From contig NZ_CP026101.1 of NCBI RefSeq assembly GCF_002902945.1, positions 3,162,001-3,226,000 on the forward strand: a DNA stretch of 64,000 bases, in the 5' to 3' direction. This stretch comes from Paraburkholderia caribensis (GTDB lineage Bacteria; Pseudomonadota; Gammaproteobacteria; Burkholderiales; Burkholderiaceae). The position numbers and the translations under genes are program-made. The notes beneath the pieces were generated by a model, which was given only the letters and a program-made list of their open reading frames with translations, made no database searches and was not told the origin of the DNA. Positions 8,327 to 19,671 of the stretch are shown here, piece after piece. The stretch's first letter is position 1; the number at the start of each line of letters is the position of its first letter.

Positions 8327-9568
8327 TCAGGAACGGTAGTCGGCGTTGATGCTCACGTAATCATGCGACAGATCGCACGTCCAGATCGTCGCTTGCGCAT
8401 CGCCACGGCCGAGCACGACGCGAATCAGGATTTCGGCCTTCTTCATCACGCGCTGTCCGTCTTCTTCCTTGTACTCGGGGTTGCGTCCGCCCGCTTTCGC
8501 GACCAGCACATCGTCCAGATACAAGTCGATCTTGCCGACGTCGAGGTCCGTCACGCCCGCATAGCCGATCGCAGCCAGAATGCGGCCGAGGTTCGGGTCC
8601 GATGCGTAGAACGCCGTCTTCACGAGCGGCGAATGGCCGATCGCATAAGCGATCTGACGGCACTCGGCGACACTCGATCCGCCTTCGACCTGCACCGTCA
8701 TGAACTTCGTCGCGCCCTCGCCATCGCGCACGATCAGTTGCGAGAGCGTCTGCGCCGTCTCCGTCACGGCGTCGCGCAACGCGACATAGGCGGGCGAATC
8801 CGTGGACGTGATCGCGGGCAGGCTCGACTTGCCCGATGCGATCAGGATGAACGAGTCGTTGGTCGACGTATCGCCGTCGATCGTCACGCAGTTGAACGAG
8901 CGGTCCGCGACATACTTGACGAGTTCGTCGAGCACCGGCTGTGCGACGTTGGCGTCGAATGCGAGGAAGCCGAGCATCGTCGCCATGTTCGGCTTGATCA
9001 TGCCCGCGCCCTTGCTGATGCCCGTCAGCGTGACCGTGTGGCCGTCGACCTTGACCTGACGCGACACGGCTTTCGGCAGCGTGTCCGTAGTCATGATGGC
9101 TTGCGCCGCGTCGTACCAGTGCGCAGCCTGACGGTTCGCCAGCGCGGCGGGCAACCCGGCTTTCAGACGATCGACAGGCAGCGGCTCCAGAATCACGCCC
9201 GTCGAGAACGGCAGCACCTGCTCAGGCGCAATGCCCGCGAGGCGCGCGAGTTCGTCGCACGTCTCACGCGCGTGTGCCATGCCCGGCTCGCCCGTGCCCG
9301 CGTTCGCATTGCCCGTGTTCACGACCAGCGCGCGAATACCCTTGCCGCCCTTGCGCACGCGCTCCAGGTGCTCGCGGCACACCGACACGGGCGCTGCGCA
9401 AAAGCGGTTCAACGTGAACACGCCCGCGACCGTCGCGCCTTCGTCGACGGAAATGACGAGCACGTCCTTGCGGTTCGGCTTGCGGATATTCGCCTCGGCC
9501 CAGCCTAGCGTGACGCCGGCGACGGGATGGAGTTGAGCGGGATCGATCGAGGGGAAATTGACAGCCAT
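8327..9568 (-). CDS. argJ: Glutamate N-acetyltransferase / amino-acid acetyltransferase
   Basis: A 413-residue ornithine acetyltransferase that transfers acetyl from N-acetylornithine to glutamate in the cyclic arginine pathway. The self-cleavage site lies in KGAGMIKPNMATMLGF (about residues 185-200): the enzyme cuts before the Thr of ATML to give alpha and beta chains. The C-terminal region includes NLGRILAAIGYAG. Length and start are normal. It is the first gene of the probable argJ-DUF815-Nudix transcript. Confidence 0.95.
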   Translation of the reverse strand: MAVNFPSIDPAQLHPVAGVTLGWAEANIRKPNRKDVLVISVDEGATVAGVFTLNRFCAAPVSVCREHLERVRKGGKGIRALVVNTGNANAGTGEPGMAHARETCDELARLAGIAPEQVLPFSTGVILEPLPVDRLKAGLPAALANRQAAHWYDAAQAIMTTDTLPKAVSRQVKVDGHTVTLTGISKGAGMIKPNMATMLGFLAFDANVAQPVLDELVKYVADRSFNCVTIDGDTSTNDSFILIASGKSSLPAITSTDSPAYVALRDAVTETAQTLSQLIVRDGEGATKFMTVQVEGGSSVAECRQIAYAIGHSPLVKTAFYASDPNLGRILAAIGYAGVTDLDVGKIDLYLDDVLVAKAGGRNPEYKEEDGQRVMKKAEILIRVVLGRGDAQATIWTCDLSHDYVSINADYRS

Positions 9569-9590
9569 GTTTGCGACCTGTCGAGACTGA

Positions 9591-9708
9591 AATGCCGGCG
9601 GACGCCGGCATTGGGGATCAAAAGTGATGGCGCCAGATGGACCTGCGCCACCGCGAAATCACCAGCAATGCACGCTTCAAACGACGCGGCGCGCTTACCG
9701 CGCGCCGC
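9591..9708 (-). other. Two GC-rich hairpins between secA and argJ
   Basis: Hairpin one (9591-9612) has arms AATGCCGGC/GCCGGCATT and a 4-nt loop. Hairpin two (9686-9708) has arms GCGGCGCGC/GCGCGCCGC and a 5-nt loop, starting 10 nt after the secA stop. Neither has a clear T-run on the minus strand, so they may slow or end secA transcription or simply be intergenic palindromes. Confidence 0.4.
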
Positions 9709-9717
9709 CTTCGTGTG

Positions 9718-12531
<2,814 letters not shown>

Positions 12532-12842
12532 CGGATCGTGGTTGCGTCGCGGCTTCGGCGGGGGTTGCAAGGCCGGTTTTTACACCCTTTCACCTTGTTG
12601 CAACTCGTTGTCGGAGGGGCCTCGGCGGCTTAGGTCCAAGAGTAAATTCGAATCACGGATTTTAGCACGCGCCCCCGGGTACGCCTGTGTCAGCGGCAAG
12701 ATGGTTGGCCATCCGGCCAGGGCAAGCGCGCTGCGGATGTGACCATCCCGCATGCTGCGAGGGGGAAGTTACGCGCCATTGCCGCACGGTACAATCCCGA
12801 CATCGAGCACGCGCGGGGCGCGGGCTGTTACCAGAATCCCAG
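12532..12842. other. Divergent intergenic region secA/dciA
   Basis: These 311 bases separate two divergent genes and should contain both promoters. I see no credible additional gene. The SecM-type upstream arrest gene known from E. coli is not recognisable here, and the region is too short for it. A -10-like TACAAT lies near the dciA end. Confidence 0.6.
12790..12795 (+). promoter_or_regulatory. Candidate -10 element for dciA
   Basis: TACAAT differs from the consensus at one base and lies 47 bp before the ATG of dciA. No good -35 element is visible at 16-18 bp upstream. Confidence 0.3.
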
Positions 12843-13346
12843 ATGAGCCGTTTCTCACCGTTTTCAAGGCAGTCGCTCAAGCCCGGCCCGAAGCTGGGCT
12901 CGAAGGCGTTCAGCGTGCGCAGGCCGCAGGCGGTCGTCGAGGTCCTGAACCGCACCGATGCGTTCGCCGCGCTGCGCGCAGGCGTCGAGCAGATCGCCGC
13001 ACTGGAGCGCGACCTCACCGAATTGCTGCCCGACTATCTGGCGACGAGCGTCGAGCCCGGCTTCATCAAGGACGGCGTGCTGGCGCTGTTTGCGGCCCAC
13101 AATGCGCTCGCCGCGCGGCTGCGGCATCTGGAACCGCGTCTGCTATCGGATTTGCAGCAGCGCGGCTGGCCCGTCAATACGCTGAAGATTCGCGTGCGTC
13201 CGCAGGCTGTGAAAGAGCCGCCGCGCGTGAAGCAGGCGCGCATGTCGCGCGTGGGTGCGGACGCGCTGCACGAACTGAGCGAATCGCTGGAGCCGTCGCC
13301 GCTGCAGGAAGCGTTGGCGCGCATGGCGGCACGGCATCGGAAGTGA
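12843..13346 (+). CDS. DciA-like DUF721 protein
   Basis: A 167-residue DUF721-family protein. The central part has the family's alternating pattern (LPDYLATSVEPGFIKDGVLALFAAHNALAARLRHLEPRLL), a KH-like fold region, followed by a short basic tail. DciA proteins are the ancestral loaders of the replicative helicase DnaB in bacteria lacking DnaC, so a replication role is likely. The assignment beyond DUF721 is inference. Start at 12843 (MSRFSPFS) chosen because longer in-frame starts give unrelated sequence. Divergent from secA and convergent with lpxC. Confidence 0.72.
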   Translation: MSRFSPFSRQSLKPGPKLGSKAFSVRRPQAVVEVLNRTDAFAALRAGVEQIAALERDLTELLPDYLATSVEPGFIKDGVLALFAAHNALAARLRHLEPRLLSDLQQRGWPVNTLKIRVRPQAVKEPPRVKQARMSRVGADALHELSESLEPSPLQEALARMAARHRK

Positions 13347-13374
13347 CTGCGCAGATAAATCGCGCGCTGAAATG

Positions 13375-13404
13375 AAAAAAAGCGACCGTACAGGTCGCTT
13401 TTTT
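13375..13404. terminator. Bidirectional terminator between dciA and lpxC
   Basis: Stem AGCGACC/GGTCGCT with loop GTACA, flanked by an A-run on the left and a T-run on the right. It can serve dciA on the plus strand and the end of the dcw-lpxC transcripts on the minus strand. Confidence 0.88.
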
Positions 13405-13438
13405 GTTTCGGCCCCGTTGTCACCGGGGCAGACTGGCC

Positions 13439-14356
13439 TCAGGCAAACGCCGTCTGCGTGTCGTACGCAAAACCGCGCGGCGCCTTCTGCGGATCGTCGA
13501 AGGTGACGATCTCGTACGAATCTTCATGCGCCAACAGTTCGCGCAGCAGCGCGTTGTTCAGGCCATGGCCCGACTTGTACGCGTCATAGGCCGCGAGCAA
13601 CGGGTGACCGACCACGTACAGGTCGCCGATCGCGTCGAGCATCTTGTGCTTCACGAACTCGTCGTCGTAGCGCAGACCGTCGTTGTTCAGGATGCGGTAC
13701 TCGTCGAGCACGATCGCGTTGTCCATGCTACCGCCGCGCGCCAGACCCAGCTCGCGCATCATTTCGACTTCATGCGCGAAACCGAACGTACGCGCACGGG
13801 CGATTTCACGCACATACGACGTGTTCGCGAAATCCACTTCGAGCGCCTGGCCGGTCTTGTCGACGGCGGGATGGCGGAAGTCGATCGTGAACTTCAGCTT
13901 GAAGCCGAAGAACGGGTCGAGCCGCGCAAACTTGTCGCCGTCGCGGATTTCGACGGGCTTGGTGACCTTGATGAACTTCTTCGCTGCGTTCTGTTCTTCA
14001 ATGCCCGCCGACTGGATCAGGAACACGAAGGACGCGGCGCTGCCGTCCATGATGGGAATTTCTTCAGCGGTGACGTCGACGTACAGGTTGTCGATACCGA
14101 GGCCCGCACACGCGGACATCAGGTGCTCGATCGTCGACACGCGCGCGCCGTCTTTCTGCAACACCGATGCGAGGCGCGTATCGCCGATCGCCATCGCAGA
14201 CGCGGGGATGTCCACCGGCGTGGGCAAATCCACGCGGCAAAACACGATACCCGTGTCCGGCGCCGCCGGGCGGAGCGTCAGGTCGACCTTACGGCCCGAA
14301 TGCAGGCCGATGCCAACCGTTTTGACGATCTGTTTGATAGTGCGCTGCTTCAACAT
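13439..14356 (-). CDS. lpxC: UDP-3-O-acyl-N-acetylglucosamine deacetylase
   Basis: A 305-residue zinc hydrolase that performs the committed step of lipid A synthesis. Zinc ligands are visible as the first His in STIEHLMSACAG (about residue 78) and the HxxxD pair in VKHKMLDAIGDLYV (about 235-240). The active-site His appears in SGHGLNN. Normal length. It sits at the end of the division cluster, downstream of ftsZ, as in E. coli, but with a peroxiredoxin gene in between. A good -10 box upstream suggests its own promoter. Confidence 0.97.
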   Translation of the reverse strand: MLKQRTIKQIVKTVGIGLHSGRKVDLTLRPAAPDTGIVFCRVDLPTPVDIPASAMAIGDTRLASVLQKDGARVSTIEHLMSACAGLGIDNLYVDVTAEEIPIMDGSAASFVFLIQSAGIEEQNAAKKFIKVTKPVEIRDGDKFARLDPFFGFKLKFTIDFRHPAVDKTGQALEVDFANTSYVREIARARTFGFAHEVEMMRELGLARGGSMDNAIVLDEYRILNNDGLRYDDEFVKHKMLDAIGDLYVVGHPLLAAYDAYKSGHGLNNALLRELLAHEDSYEIVTFDDPQKAPRGFAYDTQTAFA

Positions 14357-14412
14357 GGTGGTCTTCTATTCGATTGAAAATCCCAATCAGGACTTTTTAA
14401 TTCATAGCACGA

Positions 14413-14418
14413 ATTATA
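14413..14418 (-). promoter_or_regulatory. Candidate -10 element for lpxC
   Basis: A perfect TATAAT on the minus strand about 57 bp before the lpxC start. The -35 region is weak (ACGACG-like at 17-18 bp). Confidence 0.4.
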
Positions 14419-14493
14419 CTCCAATCGTTTCCGGAGCGTCGTTGCGCTGACGTTTCAATCTGTTTCTCTACGTTACCTAATCGGGAAGCGTGA

Positions 14494-14536
14494 CGGGCCG
14501 ATGCCCGGAACGGAGGCGTTTCCGGTCATCGGCCCG
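14494..14536. repeat. Long inverted repeat between prx and lpxC
   Basis: Arms CGGGCCGATG (14494-14503) and CATCGGCCCG (14527-14536) are perfect complements. Inside, after one mismatch, CCGGAA pairs with TTCCGG, leaving a 9-nt loop. No T-run follows on either strand, so it is not a classical terminator. Confidence 0.75.
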
Positions 14537-14626
14537 CGTTACGGCCTGTCACAACAGCGTCACGAAAAGCGTTGCCGCAGCGCAACAAACCATTCTGCGC
14601 GGCTGCGACGAAGCTTCAAGGCCGTG

Positions 14627-15136
14627 TCATGCCTGGCTCAACGTCGCGAGAATACTGGCCGCATCGCTCACTTCGAACTTGCCGGGTGCCTCGACGTGCA
14701 GCGTCTTGACCACGCCGTCGTCGACCACCATCGCATAGCGCTGGGAACGGATTCCCATGCCGCGCGCCGACAAATCCTGCTCCAGACCGAGGGCTCGGGT
14801 GAAAGCCGCGCTACCGTCCGCCATCATGCGCACCTTGCCCGAGGTGTGCTGATCGCGTGCCCACGCGCCCATCACAAACGCGTCGTTGACGGATACGCAC
14901 CAGATCTCGTCGATACCCGCAGCACGCAACTTCTCTGCCTGCTCGACATAGCCCGGCACGTGCTTCGCCGAACAGGTGGGCGTGAACGCGCCCGGCAATC
15001 CGAAGATCACCACGCGCTTGCCCGCCGTCTGCTCGCGCACGTCGAAGCTGTTCGGCCCGATCGTGCAGCCCTCGCGTTCGTCTTCGATCAGTTCGTAAAC
15101 GGTCGCCTGGGGAAGCTTTTCACCTACCTGAATCAT
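14627..15136 (-). CDS. Peroxiredoxin (Prx5-type, AhpC/TSA family)
   Basis: A 169-residue thiol peroxidase of the Prx5/redoxin type. The peroxidatic cysteine is in GAFTPTCSAKHVPGY (about residue 51), the signature of this subfamily. A second cysteine in DEIWCVSV could act as resolving residue. It reduces hydrogen peroxide and organic peroxides, with glutathione/glutaredoxin as likely electron source in this group. It lies between ftsZ and lpxC on the same strand, with 235 and 270 bp gaps. Confidence 0.92.
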   Translation of the reverse strand: MIQVGEKLPQATVYELIEDEREGCTIGPNSFDVREQTAGKRVVIFGLPGAFTPTCSAKHVPGYVEQAEKLRAAGIDEIWCVSVNDAFVMGAWARDQHTSGKVRMMADGSAAFTRALGLEQDLSARGMGIRSQRYAMVVDDGVVKTLHVEAPGKFEVSDAASILATLSQA

Positions 15137-15371
15137 GCTCGTTCCTTCGCATCGATGCGGAGCACGCTCGCACGGTCTCGTGCCGCAGTGGAGTAATCAT
15201 CTGGCGACAGTGACCCGATCCGCTTCGCAACTACGAAGAGGGCACTTGTCCATGCCGCGCGCAATCCACGCGGCCTTTTTGCCATTCCACCCGCCACGCT
15301 CGTGCAATTCTGCTGCGCGTAATCACCCACCAGCAAGATTACGCCGCAGAAAGCCCGCTCCTGCGTGAATC

Positions 15372-16565
15372 TCAGTCCGCCTGCTTGCGCAGGAAGGCCG
15401 GGATGTCGTACGTGTCGACGCCCTTTTCCTGCAGCGCCTGCACGTGCGAAGCAGCCGTATCACGCGAGGTGCGCCACACTGCCGGCGTATCCAGCGAACC
15501 GTAGTCTGCCGTCGCTGCGTGATGCGGCGTGTACGCATGTTGCATTGCGCCAACCGGCTGGTTGTCCGTGCCCGTGCGCAGCAGCGTCATCGGCGCCGAT
15601 TGCTGCTTCTTCGCAGCGCGGCCCAGACCCGTTGCCACCACCGTCACGCGCAGCGCATCGCCCATCGCGTCGTCGTACACCGCGCCGAAAATCACGGTCG
15701 CATCATCAGCAGCATAGCTCTTGATCGTGTTCATGACTTCGCGCGTTTCGGACAAACGCAGCGAACGGCTCGACGTAATGTTCACCAGCACGCCACGCGC
15801 GCCCGACAGATCGACGCCTTCCAGCAGCGGACTTGCAACAGCCTGTTCCGCCGCCAGACGCGCGCGATCGACGCCGGCCACCGTCGCCGTGCCCATCATC
15901 GCCTTGCCCTGCTCGCCCATCACCGTCTTCACGTCTTCGAAGTCGACGTTCACCAGACCGTCGACGTTGATGATTTCCGCGATACCGGCAACTGCGTTGT
16001 TGAGCACGTCGTCAGCGCACTGGAAGCACTTGTCCATCTCGGCGTCATCGCCCATCACCTCGAACAGCTTGTCGTTCAGGACGACGATCAGCGAGTCGAC
16101 GTGATCCTCCAGTTGCTGCGAACCGGCTTCGGCGACGCGCATGCGCTTGCCGCCTTCGAACTCGAACGGCTTGCTGACGACACCAACCGTCAGAATGCCC
16201 ATTTCCTTGGCGATCTGCGCGACCACGGGCGCTGCGCCCGTGCCCGTGCCGCCGCCCATGCCTGCCGTGATGAACACCATGTGCGCGCCACGCAGTGCGT
16301 CCGCGATGCGCTCACGTGCTTCTTCTGCTGCCGAGCGGCCCATTTCCGGCTTGGCGCCTGCGCCCAGACCCGTGTTGCCCAACTGGATGACGTTCGGCGC
16401 GCGCGAGCGCGACAGCGCCTGAGCGTCCGTGTTCATCACGATGAAGTCGACGCCTTGCACGCCGCGATTGATCATGTGCGTGACTGCATTGCCGCCCGCA
16501 CCACCGACGCCCACCACCTTGATGATGGTGCCGTTGGTTTCCGTTTCCAGCATCTGGAATTCCAT
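15372..16565 (-). CDS. ftsZ: Cell division GTPase FtsZ
   Basis: A 397-residue tubulin homologue that forms the Z ring. The tubulin signature GGGTGTGAA is at residues 104-112, preceded by VGVGGAGGNAV near residue 18. The C-terminal conserved peptide DTYDIPAFLRKQAD, which binds FtsA and ZipA-type partners, is intact. The start at 16565 (MEFQMLETETNG) is the usual one; the in-frame ATG at 16628 would add an unconserved extension. It follows ftsA by 123 bp, room for an extra promoter. Confidence 0.97.
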   Translation of the reverse strand: MEFQMLETETNGTIIKVVGVGGAGGNAVTHMINRGVQGVDFIVMNTDAQALSRSRAPNVIQLGNTGLGAGAKPEMGRSAAEEARERIADALRGAHMVFITAGMGGGTGTGAAPVVAQIAKEMGILTVGVVSKPFEFEGGKRMRVAEAGSQQLEDHVDSLIVVLNDKLFEVMGDDAEMDKCFQCADDVLNNAVAGIAEIINVDGLVNVDFEDVKTVMGEQGKAMMGTATVAGVDRARLAAEQAVASPLLEGVDLSGARGVLVNITSSRSLRLSETREVMNTIKSYAADDATVIFGAVYDDAMGDALRVTVVATGLGRAAKKQQSAPMTLLRTGTDNQPVGAMQHAYTPHHAATADYGSLDTPAVWRTSRDTAASHVQALQEKGVDTYDIPAFLRKQAD

Positions 16566-16688
16566 GTTGCCTCCGTCAAGAAAAAAAGAACCACTTCCTC
16601 GGCCGTTATTCGGCAGGAGATCGGGCAACCTCCTGTCGCGCGCCGGCCGCCGTCACCGGCGCGAATTTCCCTTTTGCTTCGAATTCTT

Positions 16689-17921
16689 TTAGAAATTGCC
16701 GAGGAACCAGTCCTTCATCCTCGTGAACACCTGACCCATCGATCCCGACTGCACCGCGACCTTGCGACCACGCATGCGCTGCGAGCGTCCTTCGACGAGC
16801 AGACCCATTGCCGTCGAATAACGCGGATTGCGCACCACGTCCGCGAGACCGCCTGCATACTCCGGCACGCCGATGCGCACCGGCTTCAGGAAAATGTCCT
16901 CACCCAGCTCGACCATGCCCGGCATCATCGACGCGCCGCCCGTCAGCACGACGCCCGAGCTCAGCAGTTCTTCGTAACCCGACTCGCGCACCACCTGCTG
17001 CACGAGCGAAAACAGTTCTTCGACGCGCGGCTCGATCACGGCCGCGAGCGCCTGGCGCGACAGCGTGCGCGGACCGCGCTCCCCGAGACCCGGCACTTCG
17101 ATCATCTCGTCAGGATCGGCGAGCGCCTGCTTCGCGATGCCGTAGCTGACCTTGATGTCTTCGGCATCCGGCGTCGGCGTGCGCAGCGCCATCGCGATGT
17201 CGCTGGTGATCTGGTCGCCGGCAATGGGGATCACAGCCGTGTGACGGATCGCGCCTTCGCTGAAGATCGCGATGTCCGTCGTGCCGCCGCCGATATCGAC
17301 CAGCACCACGCCCAGTTCCTTCTCGTCTTCCGTCAGCACCGCGAGCGACGACGCGAGCGGCTGCAGGATCAGATCGTTCACTTCGAGTCCGCAGCGGCGC
17401 ACGCACTTGACGATGTTCTGCGCCGCGCTCACCGCGCCCGTCACGATGTGCACCTTCACTTCGAGGCGAATGCCGCTCATGCCGATCGGCTCGCGCACAT
17501 CTTCCTGACCGTCGATGATGAATTCCTGCGTCAGGATGTGCAGCACCTGCTGATCGGTCGGAATGTTGATCGCCTTGGCCGTCTCGATCACGCGCGCGAC
17601 GTCCGTCTGCGTCACTTCCTTTTCCTTGATCGCGACCATCCCGCTCGAATTGAAGCTGCGGATATGGCTGCCGGCGATCCCGGTGAACACGTTCGTGATC
17701 TTGCAGTCGGCCATCAGCTCGGCTTCTTCGAGCGCGCGCTGAATGGACTGCACCGTGGCCTCGATGTTCACCACGACGCCTTTCTTGAGCCCCTTCGATT
17801 CGCTCTGGCCGAGTCCGATCACCTCGTAATGACCTTCGCCCTTCAACTCGGCGACGATGGCGACCACTTTCGCCGTGCCGATGTCGAGGGCTACCAGCAG
17901 ATCTTTATAGTCTTTACTCAT
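16689..17921 (-). CDS. ftsA: Cell division protein FtsA
   Basis: A 410-residue actin-like ATPase that tethers FtsZ to the membrane. It begins LLVALDIGTAKVVAIVAE (phosphate 1), carries the phosphate 2 motif VLVDIGGGTTDIAIF and the adenosine motif VVLTGGASMMPG. The C-terminus GQVFTRMKDWFLGNF is the amphipathic membrane-targeting helix. Normal length. It is 27 bp from ftsQ. Confidence 0.97.
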   Translation of the reverse strand: MSKDYKDLLVALDIGTAKVVAIVAELKGEGHYEVIGLGQSESKGLKKGVVVNIEATVQSIQRALEEAELMADCKITNVFTGIAGSHIRSFNSSGMVAIKEKEVTQTDVARVIETAKAINIPTDQQVLHILTQEFIIDGQEDVREPIGMSGIRLEVKVHIVTGAVSAAQNIVKCVRRCGLEVNDLILQPLASSLAVLTEDEKELGVVLVDIGGGTTDIAIFSEGAIRHTAVIPIAGDQITSDIAMALRTPTPDAEDIKVSYGIAKQALADPDEMIEVPGLGERGPRTLSRQALAAVIEPRVEELFSLVQQVVRESGYEELLSSGVVLTGGASMMPGMVELGEDIFLKPVRIGVPEYAGGLADVVRNPRYSTAMGLLVEGRSQRMRGRKVAVQSGSMGQVFTRMKDWFLGNF

Positions 17922-17948
17922 AGCGTGCTCATTGCGTGTGATGTCCTG

Positions 17949-18701
17949 TTACTTCTTGCCCTTGTCGGGTTCCGTAATGAAGCGCATGCCTGCTGCACGA
18001 ATGGCGAAACCGTTCGGATAACGCAAGTCCGCATATTCGATGTCCTTCCCCCAACGTTGCGTCACCGCGCCCCATGCCGCGGTGAGCCGCTTGCAGCGGT
18101 CGTAGAGCGTGTCCTGATTACGCTCGCGTCCAATTTCGACCTGCATGCCGTTCGACAGCTTCACCGTCCACGCGAAACGCGGCGACAGCGTCACTTCATC
18201 CGGCGTTGCGCCGACGGGCGCAAACCACTTCCTGAAGTCCTGATAACGCGCGACAACTTCCTTCGCGGACCCGTCCGGGCCCTCGAACGCGGGCAGTTCT
18301 TCGTCTAGCTCGCCCTGGTTCGCGGTGAACACCTCTCCGTCGGTGCTTACCAGCTGATCGGCTCCCCACGTGCCGAGCGGCTTGTACTCTTCGAGCGTCA
18401 CCGCGAGCGCATTCGGCCACACGCGCCGCACGCTCGCGTGACGCACCCACGGCATCTGCTCGAACGCCTGGCGCGCCGTGTCGAGATCGACGGTGAAGAA
18501 GTTGCCCTTCAACCGGCCGACCACGCCCGCGCGCACCGTCGGCGAGTTGATGTGCTCCGTATCGCCGTCGATACGGATCTCGCGCAGCGTGAAGTTCGGG
18601 CGCTGAATCAGCCAGTAACCGCCCGCCGCCAGCAGCACGAGCAGCAACAACGCATGCAATGCGTTGGCGGCGAGATTGAGCTGGCGAACGTTGTTCCACA
18701 T
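17949..18701 (-). CDS. ftsQ: Cell division protein FtsQ
   Basis: A 250-residue bitopic membrane protein of the divisome. One transmembrane helix lies at about residues 12-32 (ALHALLLLVLLAAGGYWLI). A POTRA domain follows (FTLREIRIDGDTEHI ... FFTVDLDTARQAFEQMPWV), and the FtsQ/DivIB beta domain makes up the rest. It forms the FtsQLB complex with FtsL encoded upstream. Short gap of 28 bp from ddlB. Confidence 0.95.
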   Translation of the reverse strand: MWNNVRQLNLAANALHALLLLVLLAAGGYWLIQRPNFTLREIRIDGDTEHINSPTVRAGVVGRLKGNFFTVDLDTARQAFEQMPWVRHASVRRVWPNALAVTLEEYKPLGTWGADQLVSTDGEVFTANQGELDEELPAFEGPDGSAKEVVARYQDFRKWFAPVGATPDEVTLSPRFAWTVKLSNGMQVEIGRERNQDTLYDRCKRLTAAWGAVTQRWGKDIEYADLRYPNGFAIRAAGMRFITEPDKGKK

Positions 18702-18729
18702 GATCCGGGCGCTATCCTTTAGTTCTCGA

Positions 18730-19671
18730 TCAGTCCTTGAGCGTCAATGCAAGCACCTGCACCACCAGCTCCTGGTAGCTGATGCCGACCGCACGCGCCG
18801 CCTTCGGCGGCAACGAGTGGTCAGTCATGCCGGGCGCCGTGTTCACTTCCAGGAAATACGGCTTGCCTTCTCCGTCCAGCATGAAGTCGGCGCGGCCCCA
18901 ATCGGTGCAACCGAGCACGTCGAAGGCCTGGCGCGCGATCTTCTTCAGGCGCGCTTCCTCTTCAGCCGCGATGCCGCAGGGAATCAGGTACTGCGTGTCG
19001 TTGGCGATGTACTTCGCGTGATAGTCGTAGAACTCGCCGGCGGGCACGATGCGGATGATGGGCAGATCGAGATCGCCCGCGATGCACGCCGTATATTCAC
19101 CGCCGCCTTCGATGCTCTTCTCCACCACGACGATCTTGTCGAACTTCACCGCTTCTTCGAGCGCGGGCACGAGCGCATCGGCCGTCTTCACCTTGATGAC
19201 GGCGACGCTCGAGCCTTCGCTGGCCGGCTTCACGAACAGCGGCAAGCCGAGCTTCGCGACGATTTCGTTCGCGCGCGCGGCGTAGTCGTCGCCGCGCAGC
19301 ACGGCTTCGAACGGCGGCGTGGGCACGCCGAGCTGTTGCCACACGAGCTTCGTGCGGAACTTGTCGAGACCGAGCGCCGAACCGAGCACGCCGCTGCCCG
19401 TATAACGGATGCCGTAGAAATCGAGCGCGCCCTGAATCTGGCCGTTCTCGCCGTAGCCGCCGTGCAGCGCGTTGAACGCGCGCACGAAGCCTTCGTCCTT
19501 CAACGCCGCGAGCGGACGCTCGGACGGATCGAACGGATGCGCGTCGACACCCGCATCGCGCAGCCCTTGCAGCACGAGACGGCCGGAGTTCAGCGACACT
19601 TCGCGCTCGGCGGATACACCGCCGAGAAGGACCGCGACCTTGCCAAAAGATTTAGGATCGATACTGCTCAT
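18730..19671 (-). CDS. ddlB: D-alanine-D-alanine ligase B
   Basis: A 313-residue ATP-grasp ligase that makes the D-Ala-D-Ala dipeptide used by MurF. It begins with KVAVLLGGVSAEREVSLNSG, includes the ATP-binding LHGGYGENGQIQGALDF region and ends with the metal/ATP motif FLEVNTAPGMTDHSLPPKAA. Normal length. It overlaps the end of murC by 4 bp. Confidence 0.97.
   Translation of the reverse strand: MSSIDPKSFGKVAVLLGGVSAEREVSLNSGRLVLQGLRDAGVDAHPFDPSERPLAALKDEGFVRAFNALHGGYGENGQIQGALDFYGIRYTGSGVLGSALGLDKFRTKLVWQQLGVPTPPFEAVLRGDDYAARANEIVAKLGLPLFVKPASEGSSVAVIKVKTADALVPALEEAVKFDKIVVVEKSIEGGGEYTACIAGDLDLPIIRIVPAGEFYDYHAKYIANDTQYLIPCGIAAEEEARLKKIARQAFDVLGCTDWGRADFMLDGEGKPYFLEVNTAPGMTDHSLPPKAARAVGISYQELVVQVLALTLKD

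Noticed and set aside
8201..9508. A 435-codon plus-strand frame
   Set aside because: It is antisense to argJ and part of the DUF815 gene, has no recognisable domain and the same Arg/His-rich shadow composition.
15254..15280. Terminator-like hairpin with T-run on the plus strand upstream of the peroxiredoxin gene
   Set aside because: The stem is only 6 bp, and no plus-strand gene ends there, so it has no evident role.
15444..18308. A 954-codon open frame on the plus strand
   Set aside because: It lies antisense to ftsZ, ftsA and ftsQ, is full of Arg and His, and matches the shadow pattern expected from GC-rich third codon positions.
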